In this document: one piece after another, positions 9,939 through 18,382 of the stretch
Position numbering within the stretch: position 1 is the first letter of the stretch
Layout of the letters: the number at the start of each line of letters is the position of its first letter
Origin: Cesiribacteraceae bacterium YIM B00369
GTDB lineage: Bacteria > Bacteroidota > Bacteroidia > Cytophagales > Cyclobacteriaceae
Length of the DNA: 64,000 bases
Assembly: GCA_017948555.1 (NCBI GenBank)
Contig: JAFMYY010000001.1
Location: forward strand, 420,880-484,879
Reading direction: 5' to 3'
Notes under the pieces: generated by a model
Database searches by the model: none
What the model was told of the DNA's origin: nothing
What the model saw: the letters and a program-made list of their open reading frames with translations, nothing else
Made by a program: the position numbers and the translations under genes

Positions 9939-11225
9939 ATGATATCAGCACCTATACCTGTTAATGAGCAGGAACGATTGGAGGAATTATACCGGTACTG
10001 TATCCTGGACACACCTTTTGAACAGTCATTTGACGAGATAGCACATCTTGCAGCCCGGATATGTAACACTCCGGTAGCTTCTGTTACTATAATTGACAGA
10101 GACCGGCAATGGTTTAAGGCAATAACAGGCTTAAATGTAAGGGAAACTCCACGTGAAATATCATTTTGTGCTCATACCATTCTGGGAGATGATATATTCG
10201 AAGTAAGTGATACCTTGAAGGACGAGCGTTTCTTCGATAATCCGCTTGTAACCGGCGAGCCTTTTATCAGGTTTTATGCAGGATTTCCTCTCCGGACACA
10301 AGGAGGATTCAATTGTGGGACTATCTGTATAACTGATGTCCAGCCCCGCTCCCTTACAACTGACCAGAAGTTCGCACTTACTGTTCTGGGGAAGCGGATT
10401 GTGCAACAAATGGAATATGACAGGAAGGAAAAACAGCTGAAGGATATCGACAACCTGTTTGGCAGGCACCATATCAATGTTTTGGACAGCATTAATTTTG
10501 GAGAAAAAATTCATAAAAGGCTGGTATTCCAACAGAGCGATCTGCAGGAAAAGTTGAAGGAAAGCTTTGTGCTGTTCAGGCAGAGGACTTTGTTAAGCAA
10601 TACCTTCTCCTTTCTGAAGGAATATGATAACTGTGTATATCTCGCCCAGTATGAATGTGGAAAAGAAGGCTTTGCCGGCCTTTATCTGGGCTCTGTTCTT
10701 GATGAGCATTTAAGTGAATTAATTGAAAAAGATCCTTTATCAGACCCGGGTGGTATCCTTTACCAGTTAAATAAAAGTGTAAAAGAGGCTGTTCTTCAAA
10801 GCGGTATAGTCAGTACCTGGACTTTAAATATTGGCCTTTGCCGCATTGACAAAAGAATGGGGACAATGGAATTTAGTGGTGCCGGTAAATCTCTGTTTGT
10901 GATTTCAGGTCCGGAACAAGGAACAAAAGCAGGGTCAGGTCATGGGCCTTTTGGATACAGGCACAAACTTCCTGCAGGAAACAAATATCCGCAGGAAACT
11001 ATTGACCTTCAGAAGGGCAGCTCATTTTACCTTGTATCGGGTGGTTTGGCGGAGCAAAAAGGTGCTGAAGGAGCATTTGGAGAGGATCGCCTGCTTAAAT
11101 TACTCTGCCGGACTCATAACCTGCCGATGGACATGCAGGCTTCGGTGATTTGGGATGTGGTGGATAACTGGAAAGGCAGCTTTCAGCAGCAGAGCGATAT
11201 TTTATGTCTGGGCTTTAAGCTTTAA
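9939..11225 (+). CDS. GAF-domain protein with degenerate PP2C/SpoIIE-like domain
   Basis: 428 residues, apparently cytoplasmic (no signal peptide or membrane helix). Residues about 10-155 form a GAF domain of the type that opens with ERLEELYRYCILDTPFEQ, common as an N-terminal sensor in kinases. A helical linker follows, then a domain from about 205 to the end that resembles a SpoIIE/PP2C serine phosphatase (the Bacteroidetes type that begins FGEKIHKRLVF). The usual DCTGHG metal-binding motif is replaced by ECGKEG (E239-G244), and the final DD pair by SD in SDILCLGF. It may therefore be a phosphatase with altered metal ligands or a non-catalytic binding module. It is followed by a minus-strand gene and stands alone. 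The GAF call is firm and the phosphatase relationship is moderate. Confidence 0.7.
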   Translation: MISAPIPVNEQERLEELYRYCILDTPFEQSFDEIAHLAARICNTPVASVTIIDRDRQWFKAITGLNVRETPREISFCAHTILGDDIFEVSDTLKDERFFDNPLVTGEPFIRFYAGFPLRTQGGFNCGTICITDVQPRSLTTDQKFALTVLGKRIVQQMEYDRKEKQLKDIDNLFGRHHINVLDSINFGEKIHKRLVFQQSDLQEKLKESFVLFRQRTLLSNTFSFLKEYDNCVYLAQYECGKEGFAGLYLGSVLDEHLSELIEKDPLSDPGGILYQLNKSVKEAVLQSGIVSTWTLNIGLCRIDKRMGTMEFSGAGKSLFVISGPEQGTKAGSGHGPFGYRHKLPAGNKYPQETIDLQKGSSFYLVSGGLAEQKGAEGAFGEDRLLKLLCRTHNLPMDMQASVIWDVVDNWKGSFQQQSDILCLGFKL

Positions 11226-11249
11226 CTACCACACGGGCTGCTTTTTTGA

Positions 11250-11282
11250 TTAAAAAATAGAAGTTGCCCTATGCAGGGCAAC
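11250..11282 (-). terminator. Rho-independent terminator for the minus-strand curlin-like gene
   Basis: A perfect 8-bp stem GTTGCCCT/AGGGCAAC with a 4-base loop lies at 11263-11282. Read on the minus strand it is followed by TTCTATTTTTTAAT, a good U-tract; on the plus strand no T-run follows. It lies about 175 bases after the stop of the curlin-like gene. Confidence 0.7.
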
Positions 11283-11343
11283 CTCTATGGTACGTGTATG
11301 TAAAAATGGATTCTTTATTTTTATTGGGTTACATTAAATGAAG

Positions 11344-11415
11344 TTACAATGATGTTGCCCTCTCCAAAGCCATAGTTTCAGGAACATCACCGTCTTCAGG
11401 AAAGGTGTACTCCAT
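11344..11415 (-). CDS. Possible 23-residue small protein downstream of the curlin-like gene
   Basis: A short frame on the minus strand starts with ATG at 11415 and ends with TAA at 11344 (MEYTFPEDGDVPETMALER...). It lies 41 bases after the curlin-like stop and before the terminator, so it would be on the same transcript. The purine-rich AGGAGAAGGAGAG lies 10 bases upstream, which is striking in a genome with few Shine-Dalgarno sequences. The product is acidic and has no family match I know. It may be non-coding; only the position and the ribosome-binding-like stretch support it. Confidence 0.25.
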   Translation of the reverse strand: MEYTFPEDGDVPETMALERATSL

Positions 11416-11456
11416 ATTTGCAGGACTCTCCTTCTCCTGAATAGAAAAATACTGTT

Positions 11457-12335
11457 CTAATATTGAATGATTGTGGTCATGTTCTGAGATCCCATCTGGG
11501 TTACCTGTGTGGTATTGCCCATGCCATACTGCAGAATGTGAACGCTGTTGTCGGTTCCCTGCTGTACGATGTTGGCCTCGTTAAGCTCCCCGAACTGCTG
11601 TGTTAAAGCCAAGTTACCGGTGCCATTCTGGTTTACCCTTGAAAAAAGGCTTATTCCGTCCTGTTCCTGAAAAGATTCGTTATAATCACCTCTCTGAGTA
11701 ACCCGGGCTGTATTGCTCCGGCCCTCCTGAATCTGAAATGCGTAGCTTTCCATGCCACTTACCTGATTCGATATGGCAAAATTGCGGGAGCCATATTGTT
11801 CCTGCTCAGTTGTGGCGGTTGTCCACTGGTTTACAGTTGCACCATTTCTGTCGCCGTCCTGGTACTGGTAAACAATTCCATCTGCCCCGAACTGGTTGGA
11901 GGTGGCAATATTAAACATGCCATACTGCTGTTGGTCAGCAAAGTTTCCATTGCCAATTTGCCTGATTCTTGCTGTATGCCTGTCGCCCGCCTGGTACTGG
12001 AAAGCCTGGTTATTGTTGCCTGACTGTTCCACCCTGGCATTTTGGCCGTTGTCCAGTTGCTGGGTGTAAACAACGTTAGTGTTGCCCTCCTGCATAATTT
12101 CTCCATTGTGACTGGAGCCATGCTGGTGGTTTTGAGCAAAGTTCCATGAGCCAACCTGAGTAATCATAGTCTCTGAGCCGCTTCCTTCCTGGAGTACGTC
12201 AATCACATTATCAGTACCGGTCTGGATAGTTAATGCCTCCAGGTTTGCGCCATTCTGCCCGATTGTGGACATCGATTGCGATACTCCCAAAAAAGGGACC
12301 AGCAGCGCTGCTGCTAAAAGATTTACTTTTTTCAT
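11457..12335 (-). CDS. Curlin-repeat, amyloid-like secreted protein
   Basis: 292 residues with a signal peptide (MKKVNLLAAALLVPFLGVSQS) and then an almost continuous series of degenerate repeats of about 20-23 residues rich in Q, N and G. The signatures are of the form Q.G..N.A..NQ (for example QSGNNNQAFQYQAGDRHTA, QIGNGNFADQQQYGMFN, QQGTDNSVHILQYGMGN). This is the pattern of curlin repeats in CsgA/CsgB, whose strand-loop-strand units stack into extracellular functional amyloid. Canonical curli subunits are about 150 residues, so this one is about twice as long. No csgE, csgF or csgG is nearby, so export would rely on genes elsewhere. It is a single-gene minus-strand unit; nucleator and fibre-subunit roles cannot be separated here. 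Confidence 0.75.
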   Translation of the reverse strand: MKKVNLLAAALLVPFLGVSQSMSTIGQNGANLEALTIQTGTDNVIDVLQEGSGSETMITQVGSWNFAQNHQHGSSHNGEIMQEGNTNVVYTQQLDNGQNARVEQSGNNNQAFQYQAGDRHTARIRQIGNGNFADQQQYGMFNIATSNQFGADGIVYQYQDGDRNGATVNQWTTATTEQEQYGSRNFAISNQVSGMESYAFQIQEGRSNTARVTQRGDYNESFQEQDGISLFSRVNQNGTGNLALTQQFGELNEANIVQQGTDNSVHILQYGMGNTTQVTQMGSQNMTTIIQY

Positions 12336-12919
12336 AACAGAAAAATGTTTAAGTGATAAAAAGGTGTTAAAAATTAAGGCCTTTGTGGCCTTAAAGGCTA
12401 TAAATCAAAAGAATGAAAGATTACTGTAAGGTGGTTTTAGTCCCTTTTCAGTCAGGGTGATTATTTCCGGAAGAAGGACCTGAGGGGAAGTGATTATTGA
12501 GTTGCATTTTTGGACTTATATTTTTTATTGGAATAATTAAGTGTGACCGCTCATCATTAATAATCATCGAAAGACCGGAATGTTATAATAAAATGGAATT
12601 TTTCTAAAAAAAATGGAATTTAACATATCCATAATAGAAGTAGCCTTTGAACTGTTCATCTATATTATTTAAAATAAATGACTGGTTTGCCTCCCTTTTT
12701 CTTTATTAAATTCTTTAGAAGAGGCCAGCCAGTAAAAATTTGGGTTAAAAAAAAGAATTCGGATGATTTTGGACGATATTTACTTTTTGAAATATTTAGT
12801 AAAAGTTTCCTTTTGCACAGAGAAAGAAAGCCGGACGCAGTAGTTTAGACTCGGGGTTAAACTAACTGCTTTATTATGAGTTGTTTATTTCTTTTCTGGC
12901 TTATATAAAATAATAAAAA
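12336..12919. other. Divergent intergenic region between curlin-like gene and PAS kinase
   Basis: 584 AT-rich bases with no credible coding frame. A perfect 7-bp stem TAAGGCC/GGCCTTA with a 5-base loop at 12375-12393 lies about 40 bases upstream of the minus-strand curlin-like start, in its probable leader. Promoters in both directions are expected, but no exact TAnnTTTG element was found on either strand. Confidence 0.45.
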
Positions 12920-15049
12920 ATGAAGGAGTCAGACCAGTTTAAAAAGCGATTAGAATTCCCGGAAAGCAGGTTTGAGGCAATTGTCAGAACTGCTACAGAT
13001 TCCATTATTATTTCTGATGAGAATTTTATAATCCTTTTTGCCAATAAAAAAGCACACGAAGTTTTCGGATATGGGGAGGGTGAGTTGCAGGGGGTGGCAT
13101 TAAGCTTATTATTGCCGGAAAACTACCTGAAGGGCAATGTGGCAGGTGTACAAAAGTTCATTAATTCGGGCGTTCCTGAATTAATTGGCCACACGATTGA
13201 AATAGGAGGCTTAAGAAAAAATGGTTCTGTTTTTCCTGCAGAGCTGTCGCTGTCCTCCTGGGAGGAAGAAGGAAAATACTTTTTCTCCGGTATTATCCGC
13301 GATATAAGCAGGCGGAAAGTTGCTGCCACGGAAAAGGATGAGATAAATAAAAAACTGCAGGAAAAGCAAAAGGAGCTGGAGACTGCAAATGAAGAAATGC
13401 GGGCTGTTCATGAAGAGCTGCGGGCGGCAAATGAAGAATTAAAAGCCTCGCAGGAAGAGCTGGAGGCACTTAATAAGGCCTTGTTGAACAAAGAGGTGCA
13501 GCTGACAAACTGGAATAATAGCCTGGAGGCAATGGTTCAGGAGCGTACATTTCAGGTTGAAAAGCAAAAAGAATGGCTTCATAATCTCTTTATGCAGGTG
13601 CCCGCACTTATTGGAATGATGACGGGCCGTGAAGGCAGGGTAACATTAGTGAACAACGTTTTTCTGAAATTCTGGGGTGGCAGGGAACTTGAAGGGAAGC
13701 CTATAAGAGAGGCGCTGCCTGAGCTGGAAGGGCAGGGTTATTATGAAATGATTGAGCAGGTGTTTGATACCGGAGAACCTCTGTTCAGAAAAGAATATCC
13801 GGCCATGATAGACAGGCACAATACCGGCCGGATGGAAACCGCCTGGTTTAATTTTATTTATGCTCCTTATTTTGATGCATCAGGAAAAGTGGAAGGAACT
13901 ATTTTTTATGGAGAGGATGTAACGGAGCAGGTTTTAGCCAGAAAAGTTGTGGAAGAAGGTGCTGAGCGTTTTCATTTTATGGCAAATGCCATGCCGCAGA
14001 AAGTATGGACAGCCAATGCGGAAGGAAATGTGGATTATTTTAATGGTAAATGGCTGGAATATACCGGATTAACTTTTGAAGAGTTAAAAGACTGGGGATG
14101 GAAAAAGGTCATTCATCCGGACGACTGGGAGGAAAATGAAAGGGTGTGGCTGCATTCGCTGAAAACAGGGGTGGATTTTGAGCTGGAGCACAGGTTCAGA
14201 AGAAAAGATGGTGAATACAGGTGGCATCTGTCCAGAGGGCTGGTGCAAAAAAACGAAAAGGGGGAAATCAGTATATGGATAGGGACCAATACTGATATCC
14301 ATGATCAGCGGATTGTACAGGAGAAGTTGCTGCAGGCAAGAGCCGATTTGAGGAAGAGTAATGAAGAGCTGAAAAAGAGGAATAACGACCTGGATAATTT
14401 TATTTATACCGCTTCTCATGATCTCAAAAGCCCTATTTCGAACATGGAGGGTTTAATCAATCTGCTGATGGCAGGCCTGGAGCTGAAAGTTTCAGAAAAA
14501 GAAAAACTCATGCTTGAAATGATGGAGAAGTCAATCTTCAGGTTGCGAAAAACCATTTCTGATCTTGCTGAAATAACTAAAGTCCAGAAGGGGGAAGAAG
14601 AGCCGGAAGAAGAAGTTTTCCTTGCTGAAATTCTGGATGATATAAAATCAGATCTTTCAGATGAAATAGAAAGAACAGGCGCAAAAATAAAAGAAACTAT
14701 TTCTGTTCCTTCAGTAATCTATGCTAAAAACAGCCTCAGGAGCATCCTTTATAATCTTTTTTCCAATGCTTTAAAATACAGGGCTGAAGACAGGCCACCG
14801 GAGGTAGAGATAAGAGCCGAAAGGGTAACAGGGGGAGTGGCCTTGTGGGTGGCCGACAATGGAATAGGACTGAGTGAACAGCAATTGCCTAAGCTGTTTA
14901 CCATGTTCAGGAGGTTGCATACCCATGTGGAGGGAACAGGGATTGGTCTGTACATTGTAAAGCGTATTGTTGAAAACAGTGGCGGTAATATTGAAGTTTC
15001 CAGTGAGCTTAACAAAGGAACCTCTTTTAAAGTATTTATACAGCAGTAA
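12920..15049 (+). CDS. Cytoplasmic PAS-domain sensor histidine kinase
   Basis: 709 residues without signal peptide or membrane helix. PAS 1 covers about 15-130 (TATDSIIISDENFIILFANK), followed by a long coiled coil (about 135-215, with EELRAANEELKASQEELE). PAS 2 is about 222-335 and PAS 3 about 345-470 (PAS_3 type with PAC, WIGTNTDIHDQ). The H-box has H500 (TASHDLKSPIS), and the HATPase has an N-box SNALKYR and a G-box GTGIGLYIVK. Its C-terminal half (FRRLHTHVEGTGIGLY) is closely similar to that of the propeller kinase at 3434-6850, so the two belong to one kinase subfamily. No response regulator is adjacent. It is divergent from the curlin-like gene, which suggests but does not show a link. 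Signal unknown. Confidence 0.9.
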   Translation: MKESDQFKKRLEFPESRFEAIVRTATDSIIISDENFIILFANKKAHEVFGYGEGELQGVALSLLLPENYLKGNVAGVQKFINSGVPELIGHTIEIGGLRKNGSVFPAELSLSSWEEEGKYFFSGIIRDISRRKVAATEKDEINKKLQEKQKELETANEEMRAVHEELRAANEELKASQEELEALNKALLNKEVQLTNWNNSLEAMVQERTFQVEKQKEWLHNLFMQVPALIGMMTGREGRVTLVNNVFLKFWGGRELEGKPIREALPELEGQGYYEMIEQVFDTGEPLFRKEYPAMIDRHNTGRMETAWFNFIYAPYFDASGKVEGTIFYGEDVTEQVLARKVVEEGAERFHFMANAMPQKVWTANAEGNVDYFNGKWLEYTGLTFEELKDWGWKKVIHPDDWEENERVWLHSLKTGVDFELEHRFRRKDGEYRWHLSRGLVQKNEKGEISIWIGTNTDIHDQRIVQEKLLQARADLRKSNEELKKRNNDLDNFIYTASHDLKSPISNMEGLINLLMAGLELKVSEKEKLMLEMMEKSIFRLRKTISDLAEITKVQKGEEEPEEEVFLAEILDDIKSDLSDEIERTGAKIKETISVPSVIYAKNSLRSILYNLFSNALKYRAEDRPPEVEIRAERVTGGVALWVADNGIGLSEQQLPKLFTMFRRLHTHVEGTGIGLYIVKRIVENSGGNIEVSSELNKGTSFKVFIQQ

Positions 15050-15175
15050 AGCAGGTACCAAAGCTACTTTTGTTTTTTTGGCTTAACTTTACTGTACGTA
15101 TGCTAATATTTTTTGAAACTATAAACAGTTGTTTCAAGGCAGGTAATTTGTAAAGCAGAAAAAGCACTAATAAAT

Positions 15176-15544
15176 ATGCAGAATGATCCTGAATTAAACG
15201 GAAAATACCTGGGAACCATTACAGCTGATTTTGCAGTGGTGTCAGAAACCCTGAAAGAAGCTTCTTACCAAATCAGGAAAAGAGAATTCTCAGACTTTCC
15301 TGTTTTTCCAATCAGCAAAACTGACATTCCCATCGGGCAGTTGCTGATAGGGAGAACAGAGCTTTCCACTATGTGGAATTATTATGCCTCTTACCTGGAT
15401 GAATTTGTACAGCGAAAGCTTATTGACCCTGAAAAAGAAGAGGACTTTAAAAACACATATAAAGATCCGGACGAATTTTGCTGTCTTTTTGTGGTAGACG
15501 AAAACTTTACCAATTTTTTATATATTCCATATCCGGAAGATTAA
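15176..15544 (+). CDS. Conserved Bacteroidetes protein of unknown function
   Basis: 122 residues, acidic and soluble, with no signal peptide. It resembles a small family in Cytophagales that I know only as hypothetical, with conserved stretches like REFSDFPVFPISK, IGQLLIGRTELSTMWNYYAS and YKDPDEFCCLFVV. The alternation of helix and strand suggests a compact alpha/beta fold. It is 126 bases after the PAS kinase in the same direction and is closed by a long perfect hairpin. I cannot assign a function. Confidence 0.75.
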   Translation: MQNDPELNGKYLGTITADFAVVSETLKEASYQIRKREFSDFPVFPISKTDIPIGQLLIGRTELSTMWNYYASYLDEFVQRKLIDPEKEEDFKNTYKDPDEFCCLFVVDENFTNFLYIPYPED

Positions 15545-15549
15545 GGTAT

Positions 15550-15590
15550 GGTTCCGGCGAATATGCAGGACCAGCATATTCGCCGGAACC
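15550..15590 (+). repeat. Perfect 17-bp inverted repeat (hairpin) right after the small conserved gene
   Basis: Arms at 15550-15566 and 15574-15590 (GGTTCCGGCGAATATGC and its exact reverse complement) are separated by 7 bases. The hairpin begins 5 bases after the stop codon. No T-run follows, so it is either a terminator without a U-tract or an mRNA 3'-end stabiliser. It is far longer than the other hairpins in the window. Confidence 0.85.
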
Positions 15591-15695
15591 TGTGGTAAGT
15601 AAAACTTTTGGTGTGAATAATTGCTTTTAAAATGGAGAACCCTTATTTGTGGGGTTTTGAAACCGTTTTAGGCAGACAATTAATTTTTTTTATTG

Positions 15696-16988
15696 ATGCA
15701 GAATATACAACCAGATACTATTATAAGCAGTTCTCCTGAGCAACTTTACAGCCGCTTTCAGCAGATTCGCAGCAAGACAGAAAAGCTGTGTGCTCCACTG
15801 CAAACCGAGGATTATGTGGTGCAGCCGGTTGTTGATGTGAGCCCTCCGAAATGGCACCTGGGCCATACCACCTGGTTTTTTGAGCAGTTTGTGTTGAGCA
15901 CCCATAAAGTAGGGTACCGCCTTTTTCATCCTGATTATGCTTTTCTGTTCAATAGCTATTATGAATCTGTAGGGGAGCGGGTGTTGCGTACCGACAGGGG
16001 GAACATTACCAGACCATCTGTGCAGGAGGTATACAAGTATCGGGAATATGTAAACGAACAGATGAGTGAATATCTGGACCAGCAGGAAGTTCCTGATGAT
16101 ATCCGGTATATAGTAGAACTGGGACTCCAGCATGAGCAGCAACATCAGGAGCTTCTTTTATACGATATCAAATACATCCTGGGCGGAAACCCACTTTTTC
16201 CTGTTTATACACCACGCGAAAGCAATGGAAAGGTGCAAAATAATGAAACGGGGCCGGCTGGCTGGCTTTCAATAGAAGAAGGTTTGTACAGGGTTGGCCG
16301 GGGGATTTCCGATGAATTCTGCTATGATAATGAATTCGGGGAGCATAAGGTTTTTCTGCACGAAAGTAAAATAATGGACCGCCTGGTTACTAATGGTGAA
16401 TACCTGGAGTACATGCTGGAGGGAGGCTACGAAGATTTCAGGCACTGGCTCCAGGAAGGCTGGGGCTGGGTAACGCAGGAAAATGCAAAAGCACCTGCCT
16501 ATTGGCACCGGATTGAGGGGGAGTGGTATCGTTTCAGCCTGCATGGTCTGGAGAAGGTAAACCTCAATGCTCCTGTTTCGCACATTAATTTTTATGAGGC
16601 TGATGCCTATGCCCGCTGGCGCGGAATGCGCCTTCCCACTGAATTTGAGTGGGAGGTAGCCTGCCGTAAATACAGTCCCGAAGTGCCGGAGTATGCAAAT
16701 ATGCAGGATTCAGGTGTTTATGATCCTGTGCCCGGGCAGCAGCAAAACCTGCAGTTTTATGGCGACGCATGGGAGTGGACCAGCAGTGCCTACCGTCCTT
16801 ACCCTTACTATAAGGCTGCCGATGGTGCACTGGGAGAGTATAATGGTAAATTCATGGTAAACCAGATGGTTCTGAGGGGAGGTTCATGTGCCACACCCCG
16901 TGACCATATCCGGGTTACCTACCGCAATTTTTTTCACCCTCACCTCCGTTGGATGTTTAGTGGTATCCGCCTGGCGCAGTATGTTTAA
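15696..16988 (+). CDS. egtB: Ergothioneine-type sulfoxide synthase EgtB
   Basis: A 430-residue non-haem iron enzyme that joins the imidazole of trimethylhistidine (hercynine) to a cysteine-containing thiol using oxygen. The N-terminal DinB_2-like domain carries the iron ligands: HLGHTTWFFE (H54/H57) and HEQQHQE with H146 and H150, the HX3HXE motif. The C-terminal FGE-sulfatase domain runs from about 190 to the end (MRLPTEFEWEVACR, WEWTSSAYRPYPYY, RGGSCATPRDHIR). The length fits EgtB and is much shorter than OvoA, which carries an added methyltransferase. The start is the ATG at 15696; a TTG directly in front adds one residue. It is followed 63 bases later by egtD. Whether the thiol donor is cysteine or gamma-glutamylcysteine cannot be told. 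Confidence 0.88.
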   Translation: MQNIQPDTIISSSPEQLYSRFQQIRSKTEKLCAPLQTEDYVVQPVVDVSPPKWHLGHTTWFFEQFVLSTHKVGYRLFHPDYAFLFNSYYESVGERVLRTDRGNITRPSVQEVYKYREYVNEQMSEYLDQQEVPDDIRYIVELGLQHEQQHQELLLYDIKYILGGNPLFPVYTPRESNGKVQNNETGPAGWLSIEEGLYRVGRGISDEFCYDNEFGEHKVFLHESKIMDRLVTNGEYLEYMLEGGYEDFRHWLQEGWGWVTQENAKAPAYWHRIEGEWYRFSLHGLEKVNLNAPVSHINFYEADAYARWRGMRLPTEFEWEVACRKYSPEVPEYANMQDSGVYDPVPGQQQNLQFYGDAWEWTSSAYRPYPYYKAADGALGEYNGKFMVNQMVLRGGSCATPRDHIRVTYRNFFHPHLRWMFSGIRLAQYV

Positions 16989-17051
16989 ATATGCCTGAAC
17001 AAGCGCAAGGGAGAATAGTCAAAAAGAACAACGGAATTAATAAACCATTTC

Positions 17052-17999
17052 ATGGATCAGCAATTTGCCAAAGATGTGGCAGAGGGGCTTTCGGCTTCTC
17101 CTAAAAAGTTATCTTCTAAATATTTTTACGACGAAGAGGGGGACAGGATCTTTCAGGCCATTATGGCTATGCCGGAATATTATTTAACCCGCTCTGAGTT
17201 TGAAATTCTGGAAACAAATAAAAAGCTGCTGCTGGACCTGTTCAGGAACGGGAGTGGCCGCTTTAACCTTATTGAATTCGGTGCGGGTGACGGGCTGAAG
17301 ACAAAAATTCTGCTTCGTTACTTTACAGAGCAGGGCACCGATTTTCAATACATTCCTATTGATATTTCAGGAAATGTACTGAATCTGCTGGTGAGCGACC
17401 TGGAGCAGGCATTGCCTGAACTACAGGTGGAACCTATGCAGGACGATTATTTTAAGGCACTTAGCAGGTTAAAGGAAACATCCGACAGAAGGAATGTAGT
17501 GCTGTTCCTCGGGTCCAATATAGGTAACTTCAACGAAGCGCAGGCGATCAGTTTCCTTACAAAACTCGGGGAAAACCTGAGTAAAGGAGATATCCTGCTG
17601 GTGGGCTTTGATTTAAAAAAAGATCCTGAGCGGATCAGGGATGCTTATAATGATAAAACAGGCATCACAAGGGCTTTTAACCTGAATCTTCTCAATCGGA
17701 TCAACAAGGAATTAGGAGGCGAGTTTAATCCGGATAAGTTTCAGCACTACCAGATGTATGATCCTGTAAGTGGCGAGGCCCGCAGCTTTTTAATAAGCCG
17801 CCAGCAGCAGGAGGTAAAAATAAAGGCGCTGGAGCAAAGCTTCCGGTTTGAAGCCTGGGAGCCGGTGCATGTGGAGATATCCAGGAAGTACGATATTCCT
17901 GCCATTGAAAAGTATGCAAAGGAATCAGGATTTGCTGTTAAGCAGTATTTTTACGACTGCAGGCATTTTTACGTAAATGCGCTGTTTCAAAAAAAATAA
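17052..17999 (+). CDS. egtD: L-histidine N-alpha-methyltransferase EgtD
   Basis: 315 residues of the EgtD family (Methyltransf_33), which trimethylates the alpha-amino group of histidine with SAM to give hercynine, the substrate of EgtB. The SAM-binding motif is IEFGAGDGLKTKILL near residue 75. YIPIDISGNVL and LFLGSNIGNFN are family hallmarks, and the N-terminal SSKYFYDEEGDRIFQ is the conserved region before the substrate pocket. The length is normal. It lies directly behind egtB in the same direction, and the two form a complete minimal pair. No egtA, egtC or egtE is present around them. Confidence 0.9.
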   Translation: MDQQFAKDVAEGLSASPKKLSSKYFYDEEGDRIFQAIMAMPEYYLTRSEFEILETNKKLLLDLFRNGSGRFNLIEFGAGDGLKTKILLRYFTEQGTDFQYIPIDISGNVLNLLVSDLEQALPELQVEPMQDDYFKALSRLKETSDRRNVVLFLGSNIGNFNEAQAISFLTKLGENLSKGDILLVGFDLKKDPERIRDAYNDKTGITRAFNLNLLNRINKELGGEFNPDKFQHYQMYDPVSGEARSFLISRQQQEVKIKALEQSFRFEAWEPVHVEISRKYDIPAIEKYAKESGFAVKQYFYDCRHFYVNALFQKK

Positions 18000-18016
18000 T
18001 TTTCAGGGGCAGACTA

Positions 18017-18046
18017 TTGTATAGAATGAAAATTTAACTACTTTTG
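18017..18046 (+). promoter_or_regulatory. Bacteroidetes-type promoter of the tRNA-Leu gene
   Basis: TTG at 18017-18019, 19 bases, then TACTTTTG at 18039-18046, an exact TAnnTTTG -7 element. Transcription would start near 18053, about 20 bases before the mature tRNA. The 13 bases from the -7 element on (TACTTTTGCATCC) are identical to those in the rpmH promoter. Confidence 0.8.
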
Positions 18047-18072
18047 CATCCTTAAATAACCTCAAATTAACT

Positions 18073-18156
18073 GCGCACGTGGTGAAATTGGTAGACACGC
18101 CATCTTGAGGGGGTGGTGCCTTAATTGGTGTGGTGGTTCGAATCCACTCGTGCGCA
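18073..18156 (+). tRNA. tRNA-Leu, anticodon GAG
   Basis: An 84-base class II tRNA. The acceptor stem is GCGCACG/CGTGCGC with discriminator A. The D-arm includes TGGTGAAATTGGTAGACA. The anticodon stem CCATC/GGTGG encloses the loop TTGAGGG, giving anticodon GAG (Leu, codons CUC/CUU). A variable arm and the T-arm with GGTTCGAATCC follow. CCA is not encoded. It has its own promoter and terminator. Confidence 0.95.
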
Positions 18157-18161
18157 CAGTA

Positions 18162-18195
18162 AAAGGCCTTATTCGGAAGAGTAAGGCCTTTTTTT
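18162..18195 (+). terminator. Rho-independent terminator of the tRNA-Leu transcript
   Basis: A perfect 10-bp stem AAAGGCCTTA/TAAGGCCTTT with a 10-base loop, merging into a run of seven T. It starts 6 bases after the tRNA. Confidence 0.9.
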
Positions 18196-18382
18196 ATTCC
18201 TTTTCAAGGAATTGTTTTTTGTTGGAGGGAGGCATGATTTACATGCTTTACTATAAGTTCAGAAGGGCAGGAGAATGCTCCGGCTATTTTAATTTAGCGC
18301 ACCCCCGTGAAACGCCTGTCCACCGGAATTCTAAATTTCGATGTCCGTAACAGGGAATGGCTGCTCTGCATCCGGTCCCGGT

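Noticed and set aside
18105..18350. 81-codon open frame across tRNA-Leu
   Set aside because: It runs through the tRNA and its terminator; no coding character.
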